A stretch of 63,897 nt of DNA, taken from contig PBIO01000032.1 in assembly GCA_002720865.1 (NCBI GenBank), positions 1-63,897 of the forward strand. Direction: 5' to 3'. Shown here one piece after another: positions 41,769 through 51,207 of the stretch (position 1 is its first letter; the number at the start of each line of letters is the position of its first letter). The DNA comes from Halobacteriovorax sp. (GTDB lineage Bacteria; Bdellovibrionota; Bacteriovoracia; Bacteriovoracales; Bacteriovoracaceae). A program made the position numbers and the translations under genes. A model generated the notes under the pieces. It saw only the letters and a program-made list of their open reading frames with translations, did not search any database and was not told the origin of the DNA.

Positions 41769-42836
41769 ATGCAAAGATTAATCTTTATTTTATTTGTCTT
41801 ATTTAGTCCACTTTTACTGGAAAAAGCATTCGGTGCTGGCACTAGAGGTGAGATTCAAAGGTTCACCCTTCTTCACGATCGTTTCATCGTGGATAGAGGG
41901 CTAAGAAAACTTCGCTACGATCAATTTTTAGATATAGATATCGTAGTTTCTAGTGGACTCAAAAGCTTCCTAGGTGAAATCGAGGCCTCCTCAAAAAATG
42001 CAGCGAGTACGACGGCCAGAGATGCAGCGGTCCTAGCTGCTTTGGCTAAGAAAGTTAATTCAGAAAGGTACTTAGATATTGACGTTAGCCTCGGTGTACC
42101 TCTGCCCTATATTCGCTATAGAAAATTTCAAATGCTCCCAGGTCTTTTTTATAATATTAATATGGCCGCTTCTAATACTCTTAGTAATCAAGATGATGGT
42201 CTTAATATAAAGGCCCAAAGTTATGTAAAGCTTGAAAAAAGAATGGGATTACTAAGTCGAATAAAATGGAATAAAAAAGAAGAGGTCCGTCTGGCTCTTT
42301 ACCGTTTTACTAAAACAGATGTGGCACTTGACCTCAACGTTTCACAAGTGGGTGCTAAAACAAGTGTTTTTAAATTTGATGACGCCATTGTTGATCACAA
42401 TATGATCGCATCAGATTGGACCTATATACTTACTAAGGAAAACTATACACTACTTGGTGAGATTCAAGAGCTACAGCTCCTTAGTCAGTCTGATGGCAAA
42501 AAAAGTCTTCATGGGACAAGTCCTTTTCTTCACACAAGATTAACCAACAATCTAAGAGTAGGAAATTTACTATTAAAGCCTTTTTACGGTGTTCATTATA
42601 GAAAGTGGTATGATGTTTTTGACGGACTCTATGTAGGTGCCTCGTTAAAATACAATATTGATATTCCCTTTGAATTCTTAATGAAAGTTTCAACCGAGTT
42701 CATTACTCTCATGCCAGAGTTTAAAACAAAGTACTTTCAATTTGTTTATAGTTTAAAAACACCTTTTCGAAACCCTAGGCAAAAGATCTGGGTCTCGGCC
42801 ATTCATAACGTAAATATTTCGATTCCTATTCCGTAA
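41769..42836 (+). CDS. Exported protein of unknown function, possible outer-membrane barrel
   Basis: The ATG at 41769 starts a signal peptide (MQRLIFILFVLFSPLLLEKAFG) and gives 355 residues. The rest has an Ala-rich helix (SSKNAASTTARDAAVLAALAKK), then alternating amphipathic strands to a C-terminal AIHNVNISIPIP. Barrel-like strands and the lack of cysteines fit an outer-membrane protein. No family is recognised. Confidence 0.65.
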   Translation: MQRLIFILFVLFSPLLLEKAFGAGTRGEIQRFTLLHDRFIVDRGLRKLRYDQFLDIDIVVSSGLKSFLGEIEASSKNAASTTARDAAVLAALAKKVNSERYLDIDVSLGVPLPYIRYRKFQMLPGLFYNINMAASNTLSNQDDGLNIKAQSYVKLEKRMGLLSRIKWNKKEEVRLALYRFTKTDVALDLNVSQVGAKTSVFKFDDAIVDHNMIASDWTYILTKENYTLLGEIQELQLLSQSDGKKSLHGTSPFLHTRLTNNLRVGNLLLKPFYGVHYRKWYDVFDGLYVGASLKYNIDIPFEFLMKVSTEFITLMPEFKTKYFQFVYSLKTPFRNPRQKIWVSAIHNVNISIPIP

Positions 42837-42930
42837 TCGGGCAGTTACGGCCTTAGAAAGTTTTACATTGGACTAGCGCAAGCTCTTAATTTCCGGTAAG
42901 TTACACATCCAATCGTGGGAAAAAGCACCA

Positions 42931-44073
42931 ATGAAAAAAACTTATAAACGCCTCTTGTGGCTCAGACATGAAACTAAACCTTTCGAGGAAAGAGCTCCGA
43001 TTACTCCGGCTGCTTGTCGAACTTTAATCAAGCTCGGTCACAAAGTCGCTGTCGAGTCTTCAAAAGGCAGAATATTTTCTGACGCTGAATATGGAGAAGC
43101 CGGCTGTGAAATTGTTAAGCCTGGTTCATGGGTAACGGCTCCGACAGATGCTTTTATTTTAGGTCTTAAAGAGCTTCCAAATGAAAATTTCCCGTTAAAC
43201 CATCGGCATATTTATTTTGCCCACGCCTTCAAAGGACAAGCTGGAGCAAGAGATCTTTTAAAGAGATTTGTTATCGGTGGTGGAAAGCTTTACGACTTAG
43301 AATACCTAGTAGATAAAAATAAAAAAAGGGTTGTAGCCTTTGGCCATTGGGCCGGATTTACGGGTGCTGCCTTAGCCCTAAAAGTTTGGGCCTTTAAAAA
43401 ATTAAATCTAAACGTTGATGATATAGCCCCGCTTATGCCTTTTAGCTCAAGCGAAGACCTTATTGAAAAAGTAGGGGGCTTCTTAGATCTTGCCGGTGAT
43501 AAACCAAAAGTTTTGATCCTTGGGCACAAAGGAAGAAGTGGTCGTGGAGCCAAGGCCCTATGTAGACAATTGGGGATTGAGTTTGAGGGCTGGGGACGAG
43601 CAGAAACTAAGCAAAATTCTGATCCTAAAAACCTACTTAGCTACGATATTTTGGTCAATACTGTCCTTATTAATAAAGCGACTAAAGCATTTTTAACTCC
43701 AGATTGTATCAAACAAGAAAAAAGACTTTCTGTGATTAGCGATGTTAGTTGTGATCCAACAGGACCTTATAATCCCTTGCCCATTTATAAAGACTGCACA
43801 ACCATGCAAAAGCCAAGTATAAAAATTGCGGACAACTTAGAGCTTATTGCCATTGATCATCTTCCAAGTTTACTGCCAAAGGAAAGCAGCAGTGACTTTA
43901 GCTCCGCCCTGCTTCCCTTCCTTATTGACTTGCTTCAGGCTGAGATCGAAGATACCGCTTGGGAGAGAAGCCTGACTCGCTTTTACGAGGAAGTTGAAGA
44001 ATACCAAATTTTTGATCCCATAAGCCCCATTATGGCCGAATCTGAGAGTGGCCCAGGCCTTAATCTCCACTAA
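42931..44073 (+). CDS. Saccharopine dehydrogenase (L-lysine-forming type)
   Basis: The 380-residue protein opens with LWLRHETKPFEERAPITPAACRTLIKLGHKV, the alanine dehydrogenase/LYS1-type substrate domain. It continues with YFAHAFKGQAGARDLL, LYDLEYLVD and a Rossmann segment (KPKVLILGHKGRSGRGA). The ISDVSCDPTGPYNPLP motif is typical of NAD+-dependent L-lysine-forming saccharopine dehydrogenase. It interconverts saccharopine with lysine plus 2-oxoglutarate. No other alpha-aminoadipate gene is in the window. Confidence 0.88.
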   Translation: MKKTYKRLLWLRHETKPFEERAPITPAACRTLIKLGHKVAVESSKGRIFSDAEYGEAGCEIVKPGSWVTAPTDAFILGLKELPNENFPLNHRHIYFAHAFKGQAGARDLLKRFVIGGGKLYDLEYLVDKNKKRVVAFGHWAGFTGAALALKVWAFKKLNLNVDDIAPLMPFSSSEDLIEKVGGFLDLAGDKPKVLILGHKGRSGRGAKALCRQLGIEFEGWGRAETKQNSDPKNLLSYDILVNTVLINKATKAFLTPDCIKQEKRLSVISDVSCDPTGPYNPLPIYKDCTTMQKPSIKIADNLELIAIDHLPSLLPKESSSDFSSALLPFLIDLLQAEIEDTAWERSLTRFYEEVEEYQIFDPISPIMAESESGPGLNLH

Positions 44074-44197
44074 AAATATCAAATATTTCAAATACTTAGC
44101 TAAGCACAGCATAATCTTTACAATCGAATTGCGCAATGCATTATTTCATCCTATAAAGACTCATCGAAACTGACTTTCATCTAAAGGGGGAACTTTG

Positions 44198-45283
44198 ATG
44201 AAAACTAAAATTACAGCAGCAATTATAGGTCTTATTCTAGCAGGCTCAGTCCAGGCCAAAGACCATAATGTAGATATAAAGTTCTCAAAGGGAATCTCAA
44301 AGAAATTCCGCAAGGCCATGGATAGAGACTTATCAGTTTTGGAAAGAATCGATTTTAAAAAAGAAGCAGATCAAGAAACTCTAAAAGTTCTAGGACTTGA
44401 TTCTTTAAATGCTGACTCTGCTACAAAGTGGTTAGAAGATAGAGTTCAAGTTGTGATTGAGGAGCTCTCTTCTAGAAAACTAGAGAAAAGTATAAAGATA
44501 GAGGAAAGATACTTTAGTTTTGAAAATGCCGGTGTAAATCCTAATATCGAAATCCCAACATCAACTCCAAGTGGCAAAGGCGTTACTGTTATGAGTAACC
44601 TAGGCGCTGCTCTTTATTTCGCTGGAAAATCAGCTGGAAGTCTTTTTTCATTTAAAGTTAAAACTGGATTTATGAAATCGGAAACAGTTAAGTTTAGCTC
44701 TCCAAGAGCTGGTCTTATTATGATTGGTCCAGGTCATTTTATGGAAAGATTTGACTACGATAAAAACGATCGAAAAGCTGAGGCCAATAGCTACAATAGA
44801 TTAGCTACTTTTTTTCACGAAGCAAGACATTCAGATGGTGCTGGGAAAGACCTTGGTTTCTTTCATGCGGTTTGCCCAGACGGACATGATTTCCAGGGAC
44901 TAAACGCTTGTGATAGAAACTTAAACGGACCTTATGCTGTAGGTGCGCAAATGATTAAGGAGTTCTTAAAAAACTGCGATAATTGTGACGACGAAGTACA
45001 GGAGCGAATGAAGCTTGCTTACCTAGGTTCAACAAACCGAATTATAAAAGTGACCAAAACTGTTGCTGAAATTGATAGTTTTGAAGTTAGTATGCTTCAG
45101 ACAACTCTCGATATGAAAGAGATCTTACTTCCGCTACTATCAGGTGCCGAACTTGAAGCCGCGCAAAAAGAAATTGCAGAAATTAAGGCTCAAATTTTGG
45201 CAATCGCCGAAAGAGAGGGCAAAATAATAGAAGTTCCATCAAAGTATGTTGATGCGTCACCTGAAGGTAGAAGGATTGAATAA
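44198..45283 (+). CDS. Exported zinc metallopeptidase-like protein (HExxH)
   Basis: The ATG at 44198 follows AAGGGGG at good spacing (a TTG three bases earlier is less likely). The 361-residue protein has a signal peptide and a zinc site TFFHEARHSDG (His207, Glu208, His211). A His/Cys/Asp-rich loop follows (FHAVCPDGHDFQGLNACDRN) and may hold the third ligand. The C-terminal region is helical. A secreted peptidase is likely; the subfamily is not clear. It overlaps the next gene by 8 bp. Confidence 0.7.
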   Translation: MKTKITAAIIGLILAGSVQAKDHNVDIKFSKGISKKFRKAMDRDLSVLERIDFKKEADQETLKVLGLDSLNADSATKWLEDRVQVVIEELSSRKLEKSIKIEERYFSFENAGVNPNIEIPTSTPSGKGVTVMSNLGAALYFAGKSAGSLFSFKVKTGFMKSETVKFSSPRAGLIMIGPGHFMERFDYDKNDRKAEANSYNRLATFFHEARHSDGAGKDLGFFHAVCPDGHDFQGLNACDRNLNGPYAVGAQMIKEFLKNCDNCDDEVQERMKLAYLGSTNRIIKVTKTVAEIDSFEVSMLQTTLDMKEILLPLLSGAELEAAQKEIAEIKAQILAIAEREGKIIEVPSKYVDASPEGRRIE

Positions 45284-45893
45284 GAAAACCAAAATAACTA
45301 TAGCTCTTATATTTTTAACCACCGCTTTTTTTGCGGTGGTTTTTTTATTAAATAAATCAAAGTCTAATCTCCCCTCTGCAAAAACAAATTTAGATTCTAT
45401 TCAAACAAGCTCTTCTAAGAAGCCAGAGAATGTTGACCATACCATTAAAGCCGATATGCATGTACACTCCGACAAAGATCACACCCATGTGATTAAAGTG
45501 ACAAAGGATGGAGTACAAAACCAAAGTGAGATTTGGGAAACAACTTTCTTTAATAATTACTTAGACGAGACTCTAAGCTCTCTCCCCACTTTAAAGGATT
45601 TAGAGAATCTAAAGGATAAAGATGTCCACCATGACCCAGAATTCGTAATGGAAGCGGGACTTAGGCTAGGAAAAATAAAAAAACAGGTTAAACTCAACAA
45701 AGATTTTGCTCCTAAGGCGATTGAGTTCTATACAAACTGTGCCAATAAAGAAGAAAGCTTTACTCCTATTAGAGGACTTTGCTTAGCCAACCTCATGATT
45801 ATGAAAAAGGAAGAAGGAGTAGAAGTCGATACTTCAAAGTTTCCCAAAGCAGTTGTAGACCTTGCCAAAAAAGCAATGGAATTTACCTTTTAA
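45276..45893 (+). CDS. Membrane-anchored His-rich protein with terminator-encoded membrane helix
   Basis: The TTG at 45276 (GAAGG upstream) overlaps the stop of the metallopeptidase gene and gives 205 residues. Residues about 7-25 form a membrane anchor (IALIFLTTAFFAVVFLL). A periplasmic domain follows with a His-rich stretch (ADMHVHSDKDHTHV, a possible metal site) and two cysteines. The anchor is encoded by a perfect intrinsic-terminator sequence. The stop overlaps the pseudouridine synthase start (TAATG). The function is unknown. Confidence 0.65.
   Translation: MNKKTKITIALIFLTTAFFAVVFLLNKSKSNLPSAKTNLDSIQTSSSKKPENVDHTIKADMHVHSDKDHTHVIKVTKDGVQNQSEIWETTFFNNYLDETLSSLPTLKDLENLKDKDVHHDPEFVMEAGLRLGKIKKQVKLNKDFAPKAIEFYTNCANKEESFTPIRGLCLANLMIMKKEEGVEVDTSKFPKAVVDLAKKAMEFTF
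45317..45346 (+). terminator. Intrinsic terminator inside a coding sequence
   Basis: AACCACCGC (45317-45325) and GCGGTGGTT (45333-45341) pair perfectly around a 7-T loop and run into TTTTTT. It lies 33 bp after the metallopeptidase stop and within the codons for the membrane helix of the next protein. It probably ends much of the upstream transcript and limits the downstream genes unless translation disrupts it. Confidence 0.85.
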
Positions 45894-46426
45894 TGACAAC
45901 TCTCATCCTCTTCAATAAACCTTTTGGGGTTGTGACTCAGTTTAGTCCCCACGAAAAGCATAAATGTCTAAAAGACTTTATAGATGTCAAAGACGTCTAT
46001 CCTGCCGGTAGATTAGATCATGACTCCGAAGGACTCCTTGTTCTAACTGATGACGGGAAACTCCAAGATCAAATTACCAGTCCAAAGTTTAAGATGCCTA
46101 AAACTTATCTTGCACAAGTGGATCACGATATTACCACAGAGGCTATAGAACAGCTTCGGGCCGGTGTAGAGCTTAAGGATGGTCTTACCCTGCCTGCGGA
46201 ATGTGAAAAAATAGACCCGCCAGAGCTTTGGGAAAGAGTTCCCCCGGTTAGATTTAGAAAATCGATTCCCACTAGCTGGATAAAGTTAACTATTAAAGAA
46301 GGAAAAAATAGGCAGGTCCGAAGAATGACGGCAGCGGTTGGATTTCCAACTCTTCGTTTAGTTAGAATAAAGATTGGACCCTACGAACTAGGAGAGCTCT
46401 CTCTTGGCAGCTACCGCGAACTTTAA
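45893..46426 (+). CDS. rRNA pseudouridine synthase (RsuA/RluE family)
   Basis: The ATG at 45893 overlaps the previous stop (TAATG) and gives 177 residues opening TLILFNKPFGVVTQFS. The catalytic motif is PAGRLDHDSEGLLVLTDDG (Asp in GRLD). The C-terminal motif is IKEGKNRQVRRMTAAVGFPTLRLVR. There is no S4 domain, as in RluE. It isomerises a uridine in 23S rRNA. It is the last gene of the unit starting at 44198. Confidence 0.9.
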   Translation: MTTLILFNKPFGVVTQFSPHEKHKCLKDFIDVKDVYPAGRLDHDSEGLLVLTDDGKLQDQITSPKFKMPKTYLAQVDHDITTEAIEQLRAGVELKDGLTLPAECEKIDPPELWERVPPVRFRKSIPTSWIKLTIKEGKNRQVRRMTAAVGFPTLRLVRIKIGPYELGELSLGSYREL

Positions 46427-47224
46427 GTAGCTTTCCACCTCTGGTAAATCCCCTAGATTTTCATGTTTTTTATAACCTTGAATAAGAATCTCTGACTTTC
46501 GAATCAGCTCATCAATTGTGGCCAAGCGGTCGTCCTTCATTAGCTCAGAATTTAGCATCCTTTTCATAGACCTAACTCTCCAAAGGTCCATAGCAAAATA
46601 TTTCCGAGAAAGTTGATCCTCATGTCCCCCATACTTAGTAATGATAGCCGATTCAATATAGCCCACTTCATACTTAGAGGTGATTTTTAGCCAAAGATCA
46701 TAATCTTCACAGACAGGGAAAGACTCATCAAAACCTCCAAACTCTTCAAGAACTTCTTTTTTGATCAATGAAGCTGAGGGTGAAATACAGCATAATGGTA
46801 AGCAATTTTGGTAAATATAACCGCCAGTCTTCTTATGTATTTTTTTAGGATTGACTCTCTTTCCATTCCTAATCCAAATTTCTTCACCGTGAACAAGTTT
46901 GATATTAGGAAAGATTTTTAGATAATCAACTTGTTCTTGAAGCCTATTTGTTAACCATTCATCGTCGCTATCAAGAAGGGCCACCCAGTCCCCAGAGCAT
47001 CTTTCGATAGCATAGTTTCGTGCGGAAGAAACCCCACTGTTTTCAATCTTATGGACTATTATCTTCCCTTCATAATCCTTTAAGAGCTCTTTCGTGTTAT
47101 CTGTTGAACCATCGTCAACGACGATAATTTCAAAAGGAGGATAAGTTTGATTTAAAACTGAATCCAAGCATCTTTTAAGAGTATGGGCCCTATTAAATGT
47201 AGGTATAATTACGCTAATGTTCAC
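46388..47224 (-). CDS. Family 2 glycosyltransferase
   Basis: The 278-residue GT-A fold enzyme begins SVIIPTFNRAHTLKRCLDSVLNQ. VVDDGSTDNT binds the nucleotide and LLDSDDEW is the metal-binding DxD-type motif. CEDYDLWLKI is the acceptor-side motif. It lacks membrane segments. It overlaps the aldo/keto reductase gene by 11 bp at its start and the convergent pseudouridine synthase gene by 39 bp at its end. Confidence 0.9.
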   Translation of the reverse strand: MNISVIIPTFNRAHTLKRCLDSVLNQTYPPFEIIVVDDGSTDNTKELLKDYEGKIIVHKIENSGVSSARNYAIERCSGDWVALLDSDDEWLTNRLQEQVDYLKIFPNIKLVHGEEIWIRNGKRVNPKKIHKKTGGYIYQNCLPLCCISPSASLIKKEVLEEFGGFDESFPVCEDYDLWLKITSKYEVGYIESAIITKYGGHEDQLSRKYFAMDLWRVRSMKRMLNSELMKDDRLATIDELIRKSEILIQGYKKHENLGDLPEVESYLKFAVAAKRELS

Positions 47225-48149
47225 TGACTATTTCTTTGACCTTATTCATCAATTCTTCACCCGGCAAATGCTCAAGAGCTTTCACAAGTCCATTTAGCTG
47301 CTCGCTATTTCTGGCTCCACATAAAAGTAAAGATACTTCTGTATAGGAAAGATTATGCCCGAGGGCCAATTCTAATCCATTATGTCCAGATACCTTTAAG
47401 AGAGGATTAATTTTCTCCATGGCCTTAAAGCGAGACTCTTTATCCATCTCCTTCCACCATGGGGCCCATGAACGGCAATCGGATTTATCAAATTTTCGAT
47501 CTCGGTCCACTCGTCCCGTTAAAATTCCTTTATCAAGTGTGCCCCAGCTCATAAAAGAAATTTTCTTTTCTTTAAGATAATCAAACAAACCAAGGGCATC
47601 TCTTTCAAAAAGATTTAGCTGATTTTGAACGGCTTCAATTTTAGCCACTTCAGCCGCCTTAGTAAGATCTTCAATATGAGTATTACAAAGACCGATATGC
47701 TTAATCTTTCCTTGCTCTTTGGCCTTGGCTAAAACTTCTACAGGTTTTCTAATATCAACTTTGGCGTCAGGCCAATGAATCATGAAAAGGTCTATATAAT
47801 CTGTGTTTAAATCTCTTAGTGATTGTTCTAACATTTTGCCTGTCACTGCTGGATCATTGGACATATCGACCCTTTTATTTTCATGCCAAGTAACACCACT
47901 TTTAGAAATAATAAAAACGTCTTCTCTACAGGACTTAAAGGCCTTTCCTATTCTTTGTTCTGATAGTCCAAAGCCATAAATCGGTGCCGTATCAAAGATT
48001 CGAATACCTAGTTCCTTAGCCTCTTTTAAGAGGTATAGAGCGGAGTTTTCTGTAATATCTCCAAAGCCATAGCCAGCTCCCTCTCCACTTATAGAAGCTC
48101 CACCAAAGCCTAAGGGTAATCTTCCCCTTTCTTTTACCAATAGCGTCAT
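47214..48149 (-). CDS. Aldo/keto reductase
   Basis: The start at 48149 follows a strong GGGAGGG and gives 311 residues. The TIM-barrel enzyme has FDTAPIYGFGLSEQRIG (catalytic Asp and Tyr), IISKSG (Lys), MIHWPD (His) and LGLCN. It reduces carbonyls with NADPH; the substrate is unknown. Overlap with the glycosyltransferase gene suggests a joint role in sugar metabolism. Confidence 0.9.
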   Translation of the reverse strand: MTLLVKERGRLPLGFGGASISGEGAGYGFGDITENSALYLLKEAKELGIRIFDTAPIYGFGLSEQRIGKAFKSCREDVFIISKSGVTWHENKRVDMSNDPAVTGKMLEQSLRDLNTDYIDLFMIHWPDAKVDIRKPVEVLAKAKEQGKIKHIGLCNTHIEDLTKAAEVAKIEAVQNQLNLFERDALGLFDYLKEKKISFMSWGTLDKGILTGRVDRDRKFDKSDCRSWAPWWKEMDKESRFKAMEKINPLLKVSGHNGLELALGHNLSYTEVSLLLCGARNSEQLNGLVKALEHLPGEELMNKVKEIVSEH

Positions 48150-48207
48150 TATCCCTCCCTTAGGTAGTTTGACACACAACTAGACAGGGCAATATAAAGG
48201 TCATCAA

Positions 48208-49230
48208 ATGAAAAAGAAACTCCTTATATTCGCTCATAGAGGTGAGGCCAGAGCCTTTCTTTCTAAGTTTCACTTCCAAAGCATGAGCTTTCTAGAGGGA
48301 CTTTATTCCTGTGCTGACCACTTTCTTCTCATTACCGGGGAAGGTCCCTGGAATGCAGGTCCTAAACTTGCCTTAGTTCTTGGAAAACTAGGAGATGAAA
48401 TTTCTGAAGTTATCAATCTAGGATTGGCCGGGGCATTAAGAGAATCAATAGAAGTTGGACAGATTTATAAAATTAGAACTGTCTACCTTGAGCAAAATAG
48501 TGGAACAGAATTCAGCTCCCACACCCTCCAGGAAAAGGGTGCTGATCTTATCACCTGTCATTCACGGGTTCTTGAGCCAAGTCTTGCCGATCAGCTAGAT
48601 AACTTTGCTCCCTTAGTGGACAGAGAGCTTTGGTCATTGGCCACAGTATGTTCAAAAAGTGGTCATAAGCTAAAAGCCTATAAACTTATTTCTGATAAGG
48701 TTGGAGAGACTGAGATTTGCCAAAGAGTAAAGGAAAGAGCTGATGAGTTCTCTCGAGAGCTTCTTAACTTCTACGTAAATTTAGAGCAAACAGTAGAAAC
48801 GAAAACGGTTGAAAAAGATTGGGATGGTTTTTATTTTACGACTTCTCTAAGAAACCAGCGTGAGAAGCTTCTCCATAGCCTAACTATTAAGCATGGAACA
48901 TTAGAAAAGGTGCTTGAGAAATTGGAGCTTTCTTCTATTTTAAATGAAGAAGTTACCCCTAAGAAAAAGGCCTCCATTTTAATTGAAAAAATGAAGTCTC
49001 TTCTCAATCCTGTACAAAAAGAACTTCAAGACTCCCTACAAGAGTTAAGCTCTGACTTAATTGGTGCCGGTGCCCAAGTAAAATTTTCATCTGACTTTGA
49101 ACGTCCACATTTTCATTTAAGCGCTTACATAGAGAGACAAGAAGATCTCGTCTCATTGATTAAGGCCATGGAAGAATTTGAGTACCCACGCTTTATCGAT
49201 ATCATTGAAGGAAAAGACCTCAATGTTTAG
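48208..49230 (+). CDS. MTAN/PNP-type nucleosidase-like protein with a long C-terminal extension
   Basis: The first 190 or so of 340 residues match the nucleoside phosphorylase/MTAN fold: FAHRGEARAFL, VINLGLAGALRESIEVGQ, VDRELWSLATVC (Glu for ribose) and LISDKVGE (catalytic-type Asp). About 150 residues follow that I do not recognise, mostly helical with a FERPHFHLSAYIE end. It overlaps the SPL-like radical-SAM gene by 8 bp. The fusion and pairing suggest processing of a nucleoside or DNA lesion. Confidence 0.7.
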   Translation: MKKKLLIFAHRGEARAFLSKFHFQSMSFLEGLYSCADHFLLITGEGPWNAGPKLALVLGKLGDEISEVINLGLAGALRESIEVGQIYKIRTVYLEQNSGTEFSSHTLQEKGADLITCHSRVLEPSLADQLDNFAPLVDRELWSLATVCSKSGHKLKAYKLISDKVGETEICQRVKERADEFSRELLNFYVNLEQTVETKTVEKDWDGFYFTTSLRNQREKLLHSLTIKHGTLEKVLEKLELSSILNEEVTPKKKASILIEKMKSLLNPVQKELQDSLQELSSDLIGAGAQVKFSSDFERPHFHLSAYIERQEDLVSLIKAMEEFEYPRFIDIIEGKDLNV

Positions 49231-50263
49231 TCGTATCTTAGTGGAACAAGAGGTTTTATCTCACCCCCGTACAAAATCTATTTTAGAGCGCTTCAAAACT
49301 GTACCCGTAAAAGAAATCAGCTCAATCTCTGATGTTTTTCAAAGAGTAAAGAAGCCCTATCTTCAAAAAAGAGACGATCTTCAGCTCTATATTGGAACAA
49401 AAAAGGGCCAGCTCGTAAAAAAAGCTCCCAATGCTTATGGCGTAAAAGGTGAAGAGCATTTTTACTTTATCCATTCATATAATTGTATTTATGAATGTGA
49501 GTATTGCTATCTACAAGGTTATTTTCAAAGCCCTGATCTTGTCTTTTTTATCAATCACGAAGAAATCGCTGAACAGATTACGGCCTTTTATAATAAATCT
49601 GACAAGGAAACGGTTTGGTTTCATGCCGGTGAGTTTTCAGACTCCTTGGCCCTTAGCCATATAACTGGAGAGCTTCCCTTTTACTTTGAGCTCTTTAAAA
49701 AACTACCCAAAGCTAAACTTGAACTTAGAACAAAGTCCGCCAATATCAAGCCTCTTTTAGACTTGGAGCCCGAAGATAATATCATCGTAACTTTTTCTCT
49801 TTCTCCGGCCCATAGAATTAAAAATACTGACTTAAAAACCCCTAGCTTAAAGCACCGCCTAAAGGCCATCGAATCCCTTGTGGCAAAAGGTTATAAAATT
49901 GGAATTCATTTTGATCCAGTAATTTTTGAAGATGATTTTTCAAATGCCTACAGCGAACTTTTAGATTCACTTAACAAAGTTTTACCGGCAGAGAACCTCG
50001 AGTATTTAAGTCTTGGGGTTGTTAGGTTTACAAAAGACGTTTACCACCAAGTTAGAAAAAATTATCCAAAATCGGACTTACTCGGAAGTGAATTTCAAAA
50101 AACACCAGAGGGGCTAGTACGCTATCCCCGTCCCCTTCGCATGGCCATGCTTCACAGACTTGAATCGCTTTGTTATGAATCTGGAATCAAAAAAGAAAAG
50201 GTTTATCTTTGCATGGAAGATGAGTTTTTTAACGAGAATAATAACGAGACTTCATGCGATTAA
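49223..50263 (+). CDS. Spore photoproduct lyase-like radical SAM protein
   Basis: The 346-residue protein has the 4Fe-4S motif NCIYECEYCYLQGYF (CxxxCxxC, as in SplB). The SPL-like pattern includes FHAGEFSDSLALSHITG, LRTKSANI and IVTFSLSPAHRI. By eye, the position of the SplB hydrogen-donor cysteine (ACTSD) is replaced here (GEFSD). It may therefore act on a different lesion or substrate. It is coupled to the nucleosidase-like gene. Its 3' end overlaps the convergent gene by 35 bp. Confidence 0.8.
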   Translation: MFSRILVEQEVLSHPRTKSILERFKTVPVKEISSISDVFQRVKKPYLQKRDDLQLYIGTKKGQLVKKAPNAYGVKGEEHFYFIHSYNCIYECEYCYLQGYFQSPDLVFFINHEEIAEQITAFYNKSDKETVWFHAGEFSDSLALSHITGELPFYFELFKKLPKAKLELRTKSANIKPLLDLEPEDNIIVTFSLSPAHRIKNTDLKTPSLKHRLKAIESLVAKGYKIGIHFDPVIFEDDFSNAYSELLDSLNKVLPAENLEYLSLGVVRFTKDVYHQVRKNYPKSDLLGSEFQKTPEGLVRYPRPLRMAMLHRLESLCYESGIKKEKVYLCMEDEFFNENNNETSCD

Positions 50264-51161
50264 TAAGTTCTTTGAATTCTCTTCCAAATTCCATTCGCCT
50301 TTCATGATCTTCCTTTAATAAAACCCATAGACCTTCAATCTCTCCCGCTTCTTTGTCTCTTTGCCAGGTATTAGTAAAGCCTTTGTGGTGCTCTAACACT
50401 TTATCAAATAGAGGTACGATTTCATCAGAAACTTCTTTAGGTAACATATTATTGTCTATTAAAAGCTTAAAGAATCCTAGGCCATAAATTAAGTTGTTAG
50501 TGGTGTACATTTCGCCTATCACTGAGTCCAGCATCCCGAGACTCATATCGTAAATGTCCTTTTTCATCTTCGGCGAAAACTTGTAACGCTTGTTTGCCTC
50601 CATAACTGTTTCAATAAAACGAAGGGACATTTCAGGTCTACAGTAATACTCAAGAAGACCCATTTGGTTTCTATATTCCGCAGGAGTTAATTTAGTTCCC
50701 TTATGAAGGCCATTAATCATAATAAGAGAAAGAGAGTTATAGGCTGTAACAACTTCTGTGCGAACGAGAGTTTTTACATAGACGTCATGAAGCCCACTTA
50801 TGACATTTAAAGGGTCTTTATAAAATGGGTCCTCTATATCTATGAAAGCGGGATCTTTAAAAAACTTATCTGCTTCCTCACTACATTTGATATCACGCTC
50901 TCTGGCCTTCGGCAGAAATTCTTTTAAATACTCTTCATAGGCTTTAGTAACAGAAGCGGACTCCACAGGGGATTTATCCTTAGGCTCATCCAAGTCTGGC
51001 TTTTCAAGATCTTTAACTTCCTCACCAGCATCTGGCTCAATCTCAACGACTTCTTCATTTTGAACAGCTTTCTCCATGGTCGGATTTAAAGCCTTCCAAA
51101 AATTATAAATGATAAGGAGGGCCAGGATGGAAAAAATGAATTTCTTAAACTTTGAATTCAT
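50229..51161 (-). CDS. Membrane-anchored helical protein of unknown function
   Basis: The ATG at 51161 gives about 310 residues. An N-terminal membrane anchor (FIFSILALLIIYNFWKAL) is followed by an acidic, Glu/Asp/Pro-rich linker to about residue 75. A helical domain with a few cysteines comes next. It probably lies in the periplasm. No family is recognised. Confidence 0.65.
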   Translation of the reverse strand: MNSKFKKFIFSILALLIIYNFWKALNPTMEKAVQNEEVVEIEPDAGEEVKDLEKPDLDEPKDKSPVESASVTKAYEEYLKEFLPKARERDIKCSEEADKFFKDPAFIDIEDPFYKDPLNVISGLHDVYVKTLVRTEVVTAYNSLSLIMINGLHKGTKLTPAEYRNQMGLLEYYCRPEMSLRFIETVMEANKRYKFSPKMKKDIYDMSLGMLDSVIGEMYTTNNLIYGLGFFKLLIDNNMLPKEVSDEIVPLFDKVLEHHKGFTNTWQRDKEAGEIEGLWVLLKEDHERRMEFGREFKELINRMKSRYYSR

Positions 51162-51207
51162 GAGCACTTGAAGTATCGATTAATATTTTTTAAGACTACC
51201 GGTACTT

